DNA of 64,000 nt from NCBI RefSeq assembly GCF_009764685.1, contig NZ_VHLM01000077.1:178037-242036 (forward strand), given 5' to 3'. A program made the translations under genes and the position numbers. The notes beneath the pieces were generated by a model. That model saw only the letters and a program-made list of their open reading frames with translations, was not told the origin of the DNA and searched no databases. Below are positions 1 through 8,887 of this stretch, piece after piece (the first letter of the stretch is position 1; each line of letters begins with the position of its first letter). Origin of the DNA: Flavobacterium sp. I-STPP5a (GTDB lineage: Bacteria > Bacteroidota > Bacteroidia > Flavobacteriales > Flavobacteriaceae).

Positions 1-1
1 A

Positions 2-721
2 AAAGTAGAGGCTTCTGAGGCTACTGCTGATAAAATATTTACGCAAGCTACAAAACTAGAAATGGATGCTGCTGATAAAGATCTTAATGCAGTTGCAAAA
101 ACATTAGGATTAAAAGTTGCTCCTGCAGTTTCTGTAAAAGGATTAGATGAGAATTTTGGTTCTCTTGGAAATCAAAGAACAATTGTTCGTTGGGCTTTTG
201 AAAAAGGAGTAAAAGTTGGTGATGTAAAACGTTTTGAGGTTGCTAATGTTGGTCACGTTATTGCTAAATTGAAAAGCATTGACGATTCTGGACTAATTGC
301 AGTTTCTGTTGCAAGACCTTACGTTGAGTCTATTTTGAAAAACAAAAAGAAAGCAGAATTAATCAAAGCTAAAATGAATGGTTCTTCTCTTGAAGCTATT
401 GCAAAAGCAGTGGGAGGAACAGTACAGCAAGCTAAAGGATTAACTATGGAAAATACCATGTTGCCGAGCGTAGGTCCAGAACCAAAAGTAGTAGGTAATG
501 CATTTGCATTAGCAACTAACAAACTTTCTGCACCAATTGAAGGTAATACAGGAGTTTATGTGGTAAAAAATGTAGGAGTTGTAAAAGCGCCAGCCTTAAA
601 AAGCCATGCTGCTTATGTTACAAAACTTAAAACTCAAAGTGCATCAGATGCTAATAGAGTTATTCCTGCTCTTAAAGAAAACGCAAAAATTGAAGATAAC
701 AGAATGGATTTTAATTACTAA
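2..721 (+). CDS. ppiD: Peptidyl-prolyl cis-trans isomerase (PpiD/SurA type), C-terminal part
   Basis: The reading frame is open from the left edge to the stop at 719-721, so only the last 239 residues are present and the start lies outside the window. The visible part is soluble and lysine-rich, with segments (LDENFGSLGNQRTIVRWAFE, EVANVGHVIAKL) that I recognise from the region after the parvulin domain of PpiD-type membrane-anchored foldases of Flavobacteriia. Such proteins help outer-membrane and secreted proteins fold in the periplasm. The parvulin domain itself is not in the window, so the assignment rests on similarity of the tail. A strong terminator follows directly. It converges with the GHMP kinase gene. 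Confidence 0.66.
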   Translation, partial: KVEASEATADKIFTQATKLEMDAADKDLNAVAKTLGLKVAPAVSVKGLDENFGSLGNQRTIVRWAFEKGVKVGDVKRFEVANVGHVIAKLKSIDDSGLIAVSVARPYVESILKNKKKAELIKAKMNGSSLEAIAKAVGGTVQQAKGLTMENTMLPSVGPEPKVVGNAFALATNKLSAPIEGNTGVYVVKNVGVVKAPALKSHAAYVTKLKTQSASDANRVIPALKENAKIEDNRMDFNY

Positions 722-740
722 TCCAAGCTGATCAAATATA

Positions 741-777
741 AAAAAACCCGATGCTGACAAAGTATCGGGTTTTTTTT
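741..777. terminator. Rho-independent terminator between convergent genes
   Basis: A stem formed by AAACCCGAT (744-752) and ATCGGGTTT (764-772) with an 11-nt loop is followed by a T tract to 777. The A tract on the left side makes it usable from both strands, for the isomerase gene (+) and the GHMP kinase gene (-). Confidence 0.85.
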
Positions 778-795
778 ATGAATATAAATGATGAG

Positions 796-1710
796 CTACA
801 AGATCATCTCCTCATAAGGAATTACAGTCTCATATCCTTTTGACTTGAAATAAGCGGTTGGGTTATGTTCTGATACTGCCATTACAAAATCTCCTCCCCA
901 AGCGCCAAGGCTTTTTACAACACCATCAAAATCTGGAAATGAAGTATCTTTCACTATTGTAGTTTCTAAAATGGAACTCAAATGGGTTTCGTGTTGTGCC
1001 AGAGCATCCATAAATGGTAAAAGAGTTGAAGCATTGTAAACTGCAGTTGTAAGTTGGTTGTTTTTTACTATTGTTTCGGCTAAGTTGTTTTTTTTATTTT
1101 TTTGATAGGCTGCAATAGCTGTTTTACTATTTTGCTTTTTATTGAGATACACAAAATAAATATTTTTTGTAAATTCAGGATTGAATTCAATTTGTTTAAC
1201 GGTTGGATTGCCGTCATTTATCTGAAAAAGAATAGGCGTATCATTTTGTGCGCAAGCAATATCGTATCCGCTACCTCCAAAGCTATTTTTTAACAACGTG
1301 AAGGCATCAATTTGTAACCATTGGGCAATGTTGTTAATTAAAGTAGATGACGTTCCTAAGCCCCAATTTTTAGGAAAACTGAGTTCAGTAGTAACAGTGT
1401 ATCCATTAGCATTGAGAATGAATTCAGGATTCAATTTATAAGCTTCGTGTAAAATAGTGGTGAGTGTACTTTTTACAGTTTCCGTTTGATCTTTAGTCCC
1501 ATTAGTAATATCAGAAAATGAAAGCGTGTCTTGAAACCATATTTGACCATCAAAGTCATAACTTATCCAAACTATTTCATTGTTTTTACTTGTTTCTACA
1601 CAAAGATTTTGTCCTTGTTTTGTTGGCAATGCAAAGGCTTGTGCGCTATCAAGAACAAGATATTCTCCTGTTATTAAAAGTTTACCATTACTATAAAATG
1701 TTTTTTTCAT
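796..1710 (-). CDS. GYDIA-family GHMP kinase (probable mevalonate-pathway kinase)
   Basis: A 304-residue GHMP-superfamily small-molecule kinase. The N-terminal SNGKLLITGEYLVLD segment, the glycine-rich ATP loop WGLGTSST (about residues 116-123) and the family-naming motif GGSGYDIA (about 145-152) are all visible. I chose the ATG at 1710 rather than the longer frame opening at 1761, because MKKTFYSNGK aligns with GHMP kinase starts and the upstream 17 residues are not family-like. It lies 60 bp behind the HMG-CoA reductase gene on the same strand, which suggests co-transcription and a mevalonate-pathway role. The exact substrate (mevalonate or a phosphorylated derivative) cannot be read from the sequence. 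Confidence 0.82.
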   Translation of the reverse strand: MKKTFYSNGKLLITGEYLVLDSAQAFALPTKQGQNLCVETSKNNEIVWISYDFDGQIWFQDTLSFSDITNGTKDQTETVKSTLTTILHEAYKLNPEFILNANGYTVTTELSFPKNWGLGTSSTLINNIAQWLQIDAFTLLKNSFGGSGYDIACAQNDTPILFQINDGNPTVKQIEFNPEFTKNIYFVYLNKKQNSKTAIAAYQKNKKNNLAETIVKNNQLTTAVYNASTLLPFMDALAQHETHLSSILETTIVKDTSFPDFDGVVKSLGAWGGDFVMAVSEHNPTAYFKSKGYETVIPYEEMIL

Positions 1711-1770
1711 CAGTATTGTTTTAATCCAAATCAAGGTTTTTAATTTTGATTGGAAAATCAAAAATCAATC

Positions 1771-3087
1771 TTATTTTCTTAGGCTTTCAATAAAGGAAAC
1801 TACGGCGCTATGAGAAACAGCATTCTTCTTGAAATGATTTTGAATCAAAAGACGTTCTTCATTGCTGGCCTCAAATTGATTGATTATATTATTTAAGTGC
1901 ATTTTCATGTGACCTTCTTGAATGCCGGTGGTAGTCAACGAACGCAAGGCTGCAAAATTTTGTGCTAACCCTGCAACTGCAACATATTGCATGAGTTCTT
2001 GTGCAGAAGGTTTTTCTAGCATTTCGAGAGAAAGTTTTACAAGAGGATGCAGCGATGTTAACCCTCCAACGGTTCCTAATGCTAACGGAATCTCCAACCA
2101 AAAAGTAAAAATTCCATCTTCTATTTTGGCATGGGAAAGACTAGAATAGGTTCCGTTACGGGAAGCATAGGCGTGAATTCCGGCTTCAACCGCACGGAAA
2201 TCATTACCTGTAGCCAGTACAACCGCGTCCACTCCGTTCATGATTCCTTTATTATGAGTAACAGCACGGTATGGTTCTATTTCGGCAATTTGAACAGCTT
2301 GCACAAATTTCTCTGCAAATACCTGTGGGTTTGGTATTTGTTTTTCATCTAATTCAGCAACAAGACATGAAACTTCAGCTCTTACAATGCAATTTGGCAC
2401 ATAATTTGAAAGAATACTCATTACTACTTCAATTTCTTTCTCTGACGTTGAGAATAAATCATAGTGTTGTGCTTCTTCTTTTAAGGTTTTGGAAAATTGT
2501 TCCAAACACGAATTTATAAAATTAGCACCCATGCTATCTTTAGTATCAAAAGTAGCATGTAACTGGTAATAGTTTGGTAATAAATCAGTTTTATCTTTTA
2601 GAATTATATCGGTAATTCCACCGCCGCGTTTTTGCATATTAGCGGTGATAGACTCTGTTTCGGAGAAAAATTTATTTTTGTTTTGAGCAAAAAACAGGCT
2701 TAGTTTAGATACATCACCTTTGAATATAAAATGAACTTGGCCAATTTTTTCAGTATTGATGACCGAAGTTTTAAAACCTCCTCGTGTAGCCCAGAATTTG
2801 GCAGCTTTGGATGCTGCTGCTACGACAGAGCTTTCCTCAATAGCCATTGGGATGGTGCGGTACTTGCCGTTTATCAAAAAATTGGGTGCAATTCCAAGGG
2901 GTATATAAAAATTCGTAATCGTGTTTTCTATGAACTCATCATGAAGTTGTTGAATTTTTTCATCGTTGTTCCAATAATTTTTAATTACCGCAATTGCTTC
3001 AGATGGATTGGAGAAATATTCTGTTGCAATCCATTTGATTTTTTCTTCTTTTGATAATTTTGAAAATCCACTTATGGTCTTGTTCAT
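1771..3087 (-). CDS. mvaA: Hydroxymethylglutaryl-CoA reductase (class II type)
   Basis: A 438-residue enzyme of the class II HMG-CoA reductase type, converting HMG-CoA to mevalonate for isoprenoid synthesis. Expected catalytic positions are visible: Glu in IPMAIEESS (about residue 84-85), the cofactor-side motif DSMGANFIN (194-202), Lys in NKGIMNG (300), Asp in GNDFRA (316) and His in EGHMKMH (393). The start at 3087 (MNKTISGF) is preferred over an in-frame ATG at 3147, because a good promoter (3116-3147) lies between them. The GHMP kinase gene follows in the same direction. Class II enzymes can work in either direction; presence beside a GHMP kinase favours biosynthesis, which is inference. 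Confidence 0.9.
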   Translation of the reverse strand: MNKTISGFSKLSKEEKIKWIATEYFSNPSEAIAVIKNYWNNDEKIQQLHDEFIENTITNFYIPLGIAPNFLINGKYRTIPMAIEESSVVAAASKAAKFWATRGGFKTSVINTEKIGQVHFIFKGDVSKLSLFFAQNKNKFFSETESITANMQKRGGGITDIILKDKTDLLPNYYQLHATFDTKDSMGANFINSCLEQFSKTLKEEAQHYDLFSTSEKEIEVVMSILSNYVPNCIVRAEVSCLVAELDEKQIPNPQVFAEKFVQAVQIAEIEPYRAVTHNKGIMNGVDAVVLATGNDFRAVEAGIHAYASRNGTYSSLSHAKIEDGIFTFWLEIPLALGTVGGLTSLHPLVKLSLEMLEKPSAQELMQYVAVAGLAQNFAALRSLTTTGIQEGHMKMHLNNIINQFEASNEERLLIQNHFKKNAVSHSAVVSFIESLRK

Positions 3088-3115
3088 TCTCAATTGATTA
3101 GGGTGTACTATACTG

Positions 3116-3147
3116 CAAAGATACGTTATTAGCGGTTTTATTTGCAA
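3116..3147 (-). promoter_or_regulatory. Bacteroidota-type promoter of the HMG-CoA reductase gene
   Basis: Read on the minus strand, TTG (3145-3147) is followed after 21 nt by TATCTTTG (3116-3123), a full match to the TTG-N19/22-TAnnTTTG pattern of Bacteroidota housekeeping promoters. Its position downstream of the ORF's first ATG decides the start codon at 3087. Confidence 0.7.
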
Positions 3148-3267
3148 TCTAAATCATTTCAATAAGAGTGAGTTTTGGCAAGCTGTTTTTACATTTAACA
3201 TAAAAAATAACTGATTATTGTAATTTTTTCACTAAAATTGACGGTTTTTTATCTCTAATCTAATAGT

Positions 3268-5439
3268 ATGTATTCAAAAAATTATATCGCTTTATTTTTA
3301 TTTGTTTGTTTTTCGGTTATTGGACAACAAAAAATAACCATTGATGAAATGTACAACGGTACCTTTCGAACCAAAGGAATGGATGAATTGCAATCCTTAA
3401 AAAACACGAATCAATACACTGTTTTAAACGTAGATATGCAATCTAGGAGTATGCAAATTGATTTATATGATTTTGCAACTTTAAAGAAAACGGTAACTTT
3501 AATTGATACTAAATCACATCAAGAGTTGGCTAGTGGAATAGACAGTTATTCCTTTGATGCTTCAGAAAAAATGATATTACTGGCTTGTAATTCCAATCAA
3601 ATTTTTCGTCATTCATTTACAGCCGATTATTATTTGTACGATATAACTACAAAAAAGTTGAAAAAACTTTTTGATTTTCAAGTTCAAGAGCCAACCTTTT
3701 CACCTGATGGAAAAAAAATTGCTTATGCTAGAGAGAATAATCTGTATGTTTATGATCTAGCTACTGCTAAATCTACTGCTATAACAACAGACGGACAAAA
3801 AAATAGTATCATAAACGGAATTACAGACTGGGTTTACGAAGAAGAATTTGCTTTTGTGAAAGCTTTTGACTGGAGTACTGATAGTAAAAAAGTAGCTTAC
3901 ATCCGTTTTGATGAAAGTAAAGTACCTGAATTCTCTATGTCTATGTTTGCTAAAGATTTATATCCTACAATGCAAACTTTTAAATATCCAAAAGCAGGTG
4001 AAAAAAATGCAGTAGTATCTTTACATATTTATGATGTGGATGCAAATGCAGTAAAAAATATAAAGCTGGACAATTATAATGACTTTTATATTGCCAGATT
4101 AAAATGGACAAATGACAGTAATCTTGTTTCGGCTCAGGTTTTAAACCGTCATCAAGACAATTTAGATTTAATTTTTGTTGAAGCCACATCTGGAACTACA
4201 AAAGTAGTTTTGAATGAAAAGGACAAAGCCTATGTTGATGTTACTGATAATTTGACTTTTCTCAAAGACAATAGTTTTATTTGGACGAGTGAAAAAAATG
4301 GTTTCAACCATATTTACTTGTATGACAAAAATGGAGGTTTAAAAAATCAAGTTACCAATGGAAATTGGGAAGTAACTAATTATTATGGATATGATGAAAA
4401 GACTAATTCAGTTTTTTATCAATCTGTAGAAAATGGTTCCATTAATAGAGATGTATATAAAGTTTTGCTTAATGGCAAAGGAAAAGTACGACTGTCTCAA
4501 AACACAGGTACTAATGCAGCTACTTTTAGCCCAAATTTTCAATACTACATCAATACATATTCAAGCGCTTCGCAGCCTACTACCTATACTTTGAATGAAG
4601 CCAAGGCTGGAAAACAAATTCAAGTAATAGAAAATAATGAGGCTCTTGCGACCAAATTAAAGAAATACGATCTACCTGCCAAAGAGTTTTTTGTGTTGAA
4701 AACAGAAAAAGGCATAGAATTGAATGCATGGATTATAAAACCAAAAGATTTTGATCCAAATAAGAAATATCCAGTTTTCATGTACCAATATTCGGGTCCT
4801 GGATCTCAACAAGTAAATAATGAATGGAACAGTACTGATGATTACTGGTTTATGATGTTGTCACAACAAGGCTATATTGTAGCTTGCGTTGACGGACGAG
4901 GGACCGGTTTTAAAGGCGCCGATTTTAAAAAAGTGACTCAATTGCAGCTAGGGAAGTATGAGGTAGAGGATCAAATTGATGCTGCCAAAGTAATAGGAAA
5001 TTATTCATTTGTAGATAAATCTAGAATTGGTATATTTGGCTGGTCTTATGGTGGTTTTATGGCCTCTAATTGTATTTTAAAAGGCAATGATGTTTTCAAG
5101 ATGGCAATTGCGGTAGCTCCAGTAACTAACTGGCGTTTTTACGATAGTGTATATACAGAGCGCTACATGACTACGCCACAAGAAAACGCTAGTGGATATG
5201 ATGATAATTCTCCTATAAACCACGTGAATAAATTAAAAGGAAAGTACCTATTGATTCATGGATCAGGAGATGATAACGTACACGTTCAAAATGCTATGCA
5301 AATGATGGAGGCTTTGATACAAGCCAATAAGCAATTTGATTCTCAGATATATCCGGATAATAACCACGGGATTTATGGTGGTAAAACTAGAGTTCAATTG
5401 TATACAAAAATGACAAATTTCATTAAAGAGAATTTATAA
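3268..5439 (+). CDS. S9 family peptidase, dipeptidyl-peptidase IV type
   Basis: A 723-residue serine exopeptidase with an N-terminal signal peptide (about residues 1-19), an N-terminal beta-propeller and a C-terminal alpha/beta-hydrolase domain. The DPP-IV hallmark double-Glu segment DWVYEEEF is at 187-194. The catalytic triad is visible as Ser593 in GWSYGG, Asp668 in GSGDDNVH and His700 in DNNHG. DPP-IV enzymes release X-Pro or X-Ala dipeptides in the periplasm or at the cell surface. Three POT peptide transporters follow on the same strand, the first after only 34 bp, so hydrolysis and dipeptide uptake are probably coupled in one locus. No active-site defect is visible. Confidence 0.93.
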   Translation: MYSKNYIALFLFVCFSVIGQQKITIDEMYNGTFRTKGMDELQSLKNTNQYTVLNVDMQSRSMQIDLYDFATLKKTVTLIDTKSHQELASGIDSYSFDASEKMILLACNSNQIFRHSFTADYYLYDITTKKLKKLFDFQVQEPTFSPDGKKIAYARENNLYVYDLATAKSTAITTDGQKNSIINGITDWVYEEEFAFVKAFDWSTDSKKVAYIRFDESKVPEFSMSMFAKDLYPTMQTFKYPKAGEKNAVVSLHIYDVDANAVKNIKLDNYNDFYIARLKWTNDSNLVSAQVLNRHQDNLDLIFVEATSGTTKVVLNEKDKAYVDVTDNLTFLKDNSFIWTSEKNGFNHIYLYDKNGGLKNQVTNGNWEVTNYYGYDEKTNSVFYQSVENGSINRDVYKVLLNGKGKVRLSQNTGTNAATFSPNFQYYINTYSSASQPTTYTLNEAKAGKQIQVIENNEALATKLKKYDLPAKEFFVLKTEKGIELNAWIIKPKDFDPNKKYPVFMYQYSGPGSQQVNNEWNSTDDYWFMMLSQQGYIVACVDGRGTGFKGADFKKVTQLQLGKYEVEDQIDAAKVIGNYSFVDKSRIGIFGWSYGGFMASNCILKGNDVFKMAIAVAPVTNWRFYDSVYTERYMTTPQENASGYDDNSPINHVNKLKGKYLLIHGSGDDNVHVQNAMQMMEALIQANKQFDSQIYPDNNHGIYGGKTRVQLYTKMTNFIKENL

Positions 5440-5473
5440 AAGCGATAATTAAAAACAAACCAAATTAATAAAA

Positions 5474-7147
5474 ATGAGTGAAATAGCAGTAAAAACAGGA
5501 CATCCAAAAGGACTTTGGGTGTTATTTGGAACCGAAATGTGGGAGCGATTCAATTTCTATGGAATGCGAGCTATCTTGACCTTGTTCTTGGTGAACTCAC
5601 TGATGATGAAAGAAGAAGATGCCTCTTTAATTTATGGAGGATTCTTGGGACTTTGTTATTTAACTCCTATGTTAGGTGGTTTTATTGCCGATAGGTTTTT
5701 TGGAAACAGAAATTGTATTTTGCTAGGTGGATTGATGATGGCAATTGGACAATTCTTTTTGTTCATAAGTGCTAGTGTATTTGGTGCTAACATCAGTTTA
5801 GCAAGTACTCTAATGTGGTCAGCATTAGGAATTATAATTTTTGGAAATGGTTTCTTCAAGCCAAATATTTCTTCTATGGTTGGGAGTTTATATCCAAAGC
5901 AAGAAAAAAGCAAACTAGATACAGCATTTACAATTTTCTACATGGGTATCAACTTAGGAGCTTTTTTAGGTCAGTTGATTTGCCCAATTGTAGGTGATGT
6001 TAAAACAGAAGGAGTAAGAGATATTCACGCCTTTAAATGGGGATTTTTAGCAGCTTCTATTGCTATGTTAATTGGAACTGCAGTTTTCTATTTTCTTAAA
6101 AACAAATATGTAGTTACGCCAGAGGGAAAACCTTTAGGTGGTTTGCCTTCTAAAAATGATGCTTCTGACTATGAAGAGGGAGAATCTCAAAAAGCTGTTT
6201 TTTCGCAGAAAGCATTAATTGGTGCAGTAGTAGCATTTTTTGGATTGGGATTAATTTTCCATTTTGTATTTGGACAAAACTTTATATACTCTTTAATTTA
6301 CGCTAGTGGTTTATCACTTGCGGGATTAATAATTTCAGATTCATCACTTACAAAAGTAGAGAGAGATAGAATTTTTGTAATTTATATTGTTGCTTTCTTT
6401 GTTATATTTTTCTGGGCAGCTTTTGAACAAGCTGGTTCGTCCTTAACATTTATTGCCGATAATCAAACAGATAGAAACTTTTTCGGGTATAATATGCCAC
6501 CATCGATGGTTCAAATTTTTAACGGATTATTTGTTGTAGCATTTGCAGTACCATTCAGTATGTTGTGGGATTATTTAAGAAGCAAAGACAGAGAGCCAAT
6601 TTCACCTGTAAAACAAGCAGTTGGTTTAGCGTTAATTGCATTGAGTTATTTTATTATTGCTTACAATGTGAAAGATTTAGGAAACAATGGTTTGCTTGCT
6701 ATCAAATGGTTGATTCTTTTGTATTTGATTCAAACTTGTGCGGAATTATGTTTATCACCAATAGGACTGTCATTAGTTGGTAAATTATCTCCGAAGCGTT
6801 TTTCTTCTTTATTATATGGAGTATTCTTTTTATCAAATGCTTCAGGTTATGCCTTGGCTGGAACATTAGGTTCTATTTTACCTGCTACTGGTGATAAATT
6901 CAATAAAGCAAAAGAACTTGGAATCGATTTACAAGCGGTTTTAGATAAAAAAATCACTTTAACTGTAGAACAATTGGCAATTTTAGAGAAAAATCAAATC
7001 AGTCCAAACAATCCAGTTTTTGCCGGATTTGAGATTCATAATTTATTTGAATTTTTCATGGTATTTGTTATTCTTTGCGGATTGGCAGCTGTTATTTTAA
7101 TGGCATTAACTCCAAAATTGAAAAAAATGATGCACGGTGTGCGTTAA
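5474..7147 (+). CDS. POT/PTR family peptide:proton symporter (first of three)
   Basis: A 557-residue inner-membrane transporter of the proton-dependent oligopeptide family. The N-terminal signature EMWERFNFYGMRAIL fits the ExxERFxYYG motif that links proton and peptide binding in helix 1. FFKPNISSMVGSLY and FYMGINLGAFLGQLICP match the second family signature. About 12-14 hydrophobic helices are present. It follows the DPP-IV-type peptidase after 34 bp, consistent with import of the released di- and tripeptides. A terminator hairpin lies behind it, so it may share a transcript with the peptidase but not fully with the next two transporters. Confidence 0.93.
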   Translation: MSEIAVKTGHPKGLWVLFGTEMWERFNFYGMRAILTLFLVNSLMMKEEDASLIYGGFLGLCYLTPMLGGFIADRFFGNRNCILLGGLMMAIGQFFLFISASVFGANISLASTLMWSALGIIIFGNGFFKPNISSMVGSLYPKQEKSKLDTAFTIFYMGINLGAFLGQLICPIVGDVKTEGVRDIHAFKWGFLAASIAMLIGTAVFYFLKNKYVVTPEGKPLGGLPSKNDASDYEEGESQKAVFSQKALIGAVVAFFGLGLIFHFVFGQNFIYSLIYASGLSLAGLIISDSSLTKVERDRIFVIYIVAFFVIFFWAAFEQAGSSLTFIADNQTDRNFFGYNMPPSMVQIFNGLFVVAFAVPFSMLWDYLRSKDREPISPVKQAVGLALIALSYFIIAYNVKDLGNNGLLAIKWLILLYLIQTCAELCLSPIGLSLVGKLSPKRFSSLLYGVFFLSNASGYALAGTLGSILPATGDKFNKAKELGIDLQAVLDKKITLTVEQLAILEKNQISPNNPVFAGFEIHNLFEFFMVFVILCGLAAVILMALTPKLKKMMHGVR

Positions 7148-7177
7148 CTAAATTTTAAAAATATTTTTATATCTTTC

Positions 7178-7212
7178 AAACCTACAAGAAATCCTTGTAG
7201 GTTTGTTTTTTT
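7178..7212 (+). terminator. Intercistronic terminator between the first and second POT genes
   Basis: AAACCTACAAG (7178-7188) pairs with CTTGTAGGTTT (7194-7204) around a 5-nt loop, followed by a run of seven T (7206-7212). It lies 14 bp before the next start codon, so it could end or attenuate the peptidase-POT1 transcript. Confidence 0.82.
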
Positions 7213-7225
7213 AAACCAATTTATT

Positions 7226-8884
7226 ATGTGGAAAAGTCACCCTAAAGCATTGCCTTACTTATTTTTATCTGAAATGTGGGAACGTTTTGGTTATTATTTA
7301 ATGATCGGAATTTTTACCTTATATCTTAAAGATGTTGAGGCTGGATTTGCCATGACTGAGAAAGAAGCTTCTGATTTGTATGGAACTTTTATTGCCTTGG
7401 TGTTTTTAACCCCGTTCATTGGAGGATTAATTGCAGATAGGTATTTAGGATATAAAAAGTCAATCGTCATGGGTGGTATAATGATGGGCGCCGGTTATTT
7501 TATGATGGGAATTCATAGTTTGCCGATGTTATATTTTGCCATGACTTTGGTAATTGTAGGAAACGGATTTTTTAAACCTAATATTTCAACGTTATTAGGT
7601 AATTTTTACAACGAAGATCAATATAAAGAAAAGAAAGACGAAGGATACAATATTTTCTATATGGGGATAAATGTTGGTGCTTTTATTTGTAATTTTTTTG
7701 GTGCGGCTTTGCAAATTTTATTAGGATGGCAGTATGCTTTTATGGCTGCTGGTTTAGGAATGTTTATAGGTGTAATAGTTTTTCTTCTGGGAACTAAGCA
7801 CTATGGTGATAAAACCGAAAAGAAAGGAATTCAAGAAGGGGATATGCCTTTTTCAAAAATTGTCTTGTATATTTTAGTTCCATCGGTAGTTTTTGGGGTA
7901 ATAGGTTGGTTAATTAAAGGGGTGCAATCTGAGATGAATTTAGACAGTTCTATTTTTGGATCTGATAGCACTGATGCATTTATTTTTGCTTGTCTGCCCG
8001 TAATTTACTTTTATGGAAGTTTGTATTTTAAAGCAAAACCTGAAGAGAAAAGACCAATTGGTGCATTGCTTTCCATATTTGCAGTAGTGATTTTATTTTG
8101 GGCTGTTTTTAAATTAAATGGGTCGGCATTAACAACTTGGGCAGACAGATATACTGATAGAGAAATTACAGGCACTACACAAGTTGTTTTTAGTAATTTA
8201 AAATTAGCTAAAGACATTGAATATAAAAAGGACTCAACAGAATTGTACGATGCTAGTTTTAGATTGCAAAAAGAAAACGGTGCCGTTAAAAAGGTTGTAG
8301 ATTATCCAGTATATTATAGAAATGTAGCAAAAAGTAAAACACCTCAAGAAGGTTCGGCAGTTTCTATTTGGGCTACAAATTTGAGTCAATCCATCAATCC
8401 AGGTTGGGTTATTATTTTGACGCCACTTGTTGTTGCTTTTTTTACGTTTTTAAGAAGCAGAAAGAAAGAACCTTCAACTCCAACAAAAATTGCTTTTGGA
8501 TTGTTGATATCGGCATTGTCTGTTTTGGTAATGATTGCTGCGGTTCACATTGGTAGTAACGGAATGGAAAAAGTATCCGTTTGGTGGCTTGTTGCAAATT
8601 ACGGAATCATAACCATTGGAGAATTATTTCTTAGTCCGATGGGATTGTCAATTGTCTCTAAATTGTCTCCTAAAAACATCACTGCTTTAATGATGGGTGG
8701 ATGGTTTTTATCTACATCCATTGGAAATAAATTATCTGGAGTTTTGGCAAGTATGTGGGATCAATATGATGATAAGGCCAATTTCTTTTGGGTGAATTTT
8801 GGCTTACTGATGTTTGCTACACTTTTAATGTTTGCTCTGGTTAAAAATTTAAACAAAGTAATGAAAGACCACGGAATTAATTAA
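7226..8884 (+). CDS. POT/PTR family peptide:proton symporter (second of three)
   Basis: A 552-residue POT transporter. Its helix-1 motif reads EMWERFGYYLMIGIF: the ExxER core is kept but the Gly after YY is Leu, unlike its two neighbours. GNGFFKPNISTLLGNFY and FYMGINVGAF supply the second signature. It carries an extra hydrophilic stretch of roughly 60 residues (about 330-390, from KLAKDIEYKKD to AVSIWATN) inside the membrane domain that the other two copies lack, probably an extracytoplasmic loop. Only 3 bp separate it from the third transporter, so the two are surely one transcript. Different motifs suggest different peptide preferences, which is inference. Confidence 0.92.
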   Translation: MWKSHPKALPYLFLSEMWERFGYYLMIGIFTLYLKDVEAGFAMTEKEASDLYGTFIALVFLTPFIGGLIADRYLGYKKSIVMGGIMMGAGYFMMGIHSLPMLYFAMTLVIVGNGFFKPNISTLLGNFYNEDQYKEKKDEGYNIFYMGINVGAFICNFFGAALQILLGWQYAFMAAGLGMFIGVIVFLLGTKHYGDKTEKKGIQEGDMPFSKIVLYILVPSVVFGVIGWLIKGVQSEMNLDSSIFGSDSTDAFIFACLPVIYFYGSLYFKAKPEEKRPIGALLSIFAVVILFWAVFKLNGSALTTWADRYTDREITGTTQVVFSNLKLAKDIEYKKDSTELYDASFRLQKENGAVKKVVDYPVYYRNVAKSKTPQEGSAVSIWATNLSQSINPGWVIILTPLVVAFFTFLRSRKKEPSTPTKIAFGLLISALSVLVMIAAVHIGSNGMEKVSVWWLVANYGIITIGELFLSPMGLSIVSKLSPKNITALMMGGWFLSTSIGNKLSGVLASMWDQYDDKANFFWVNFGLLMFATLLMFALVKNLNKVMKDHGIN

Positions 8885-8887
8885 GGT

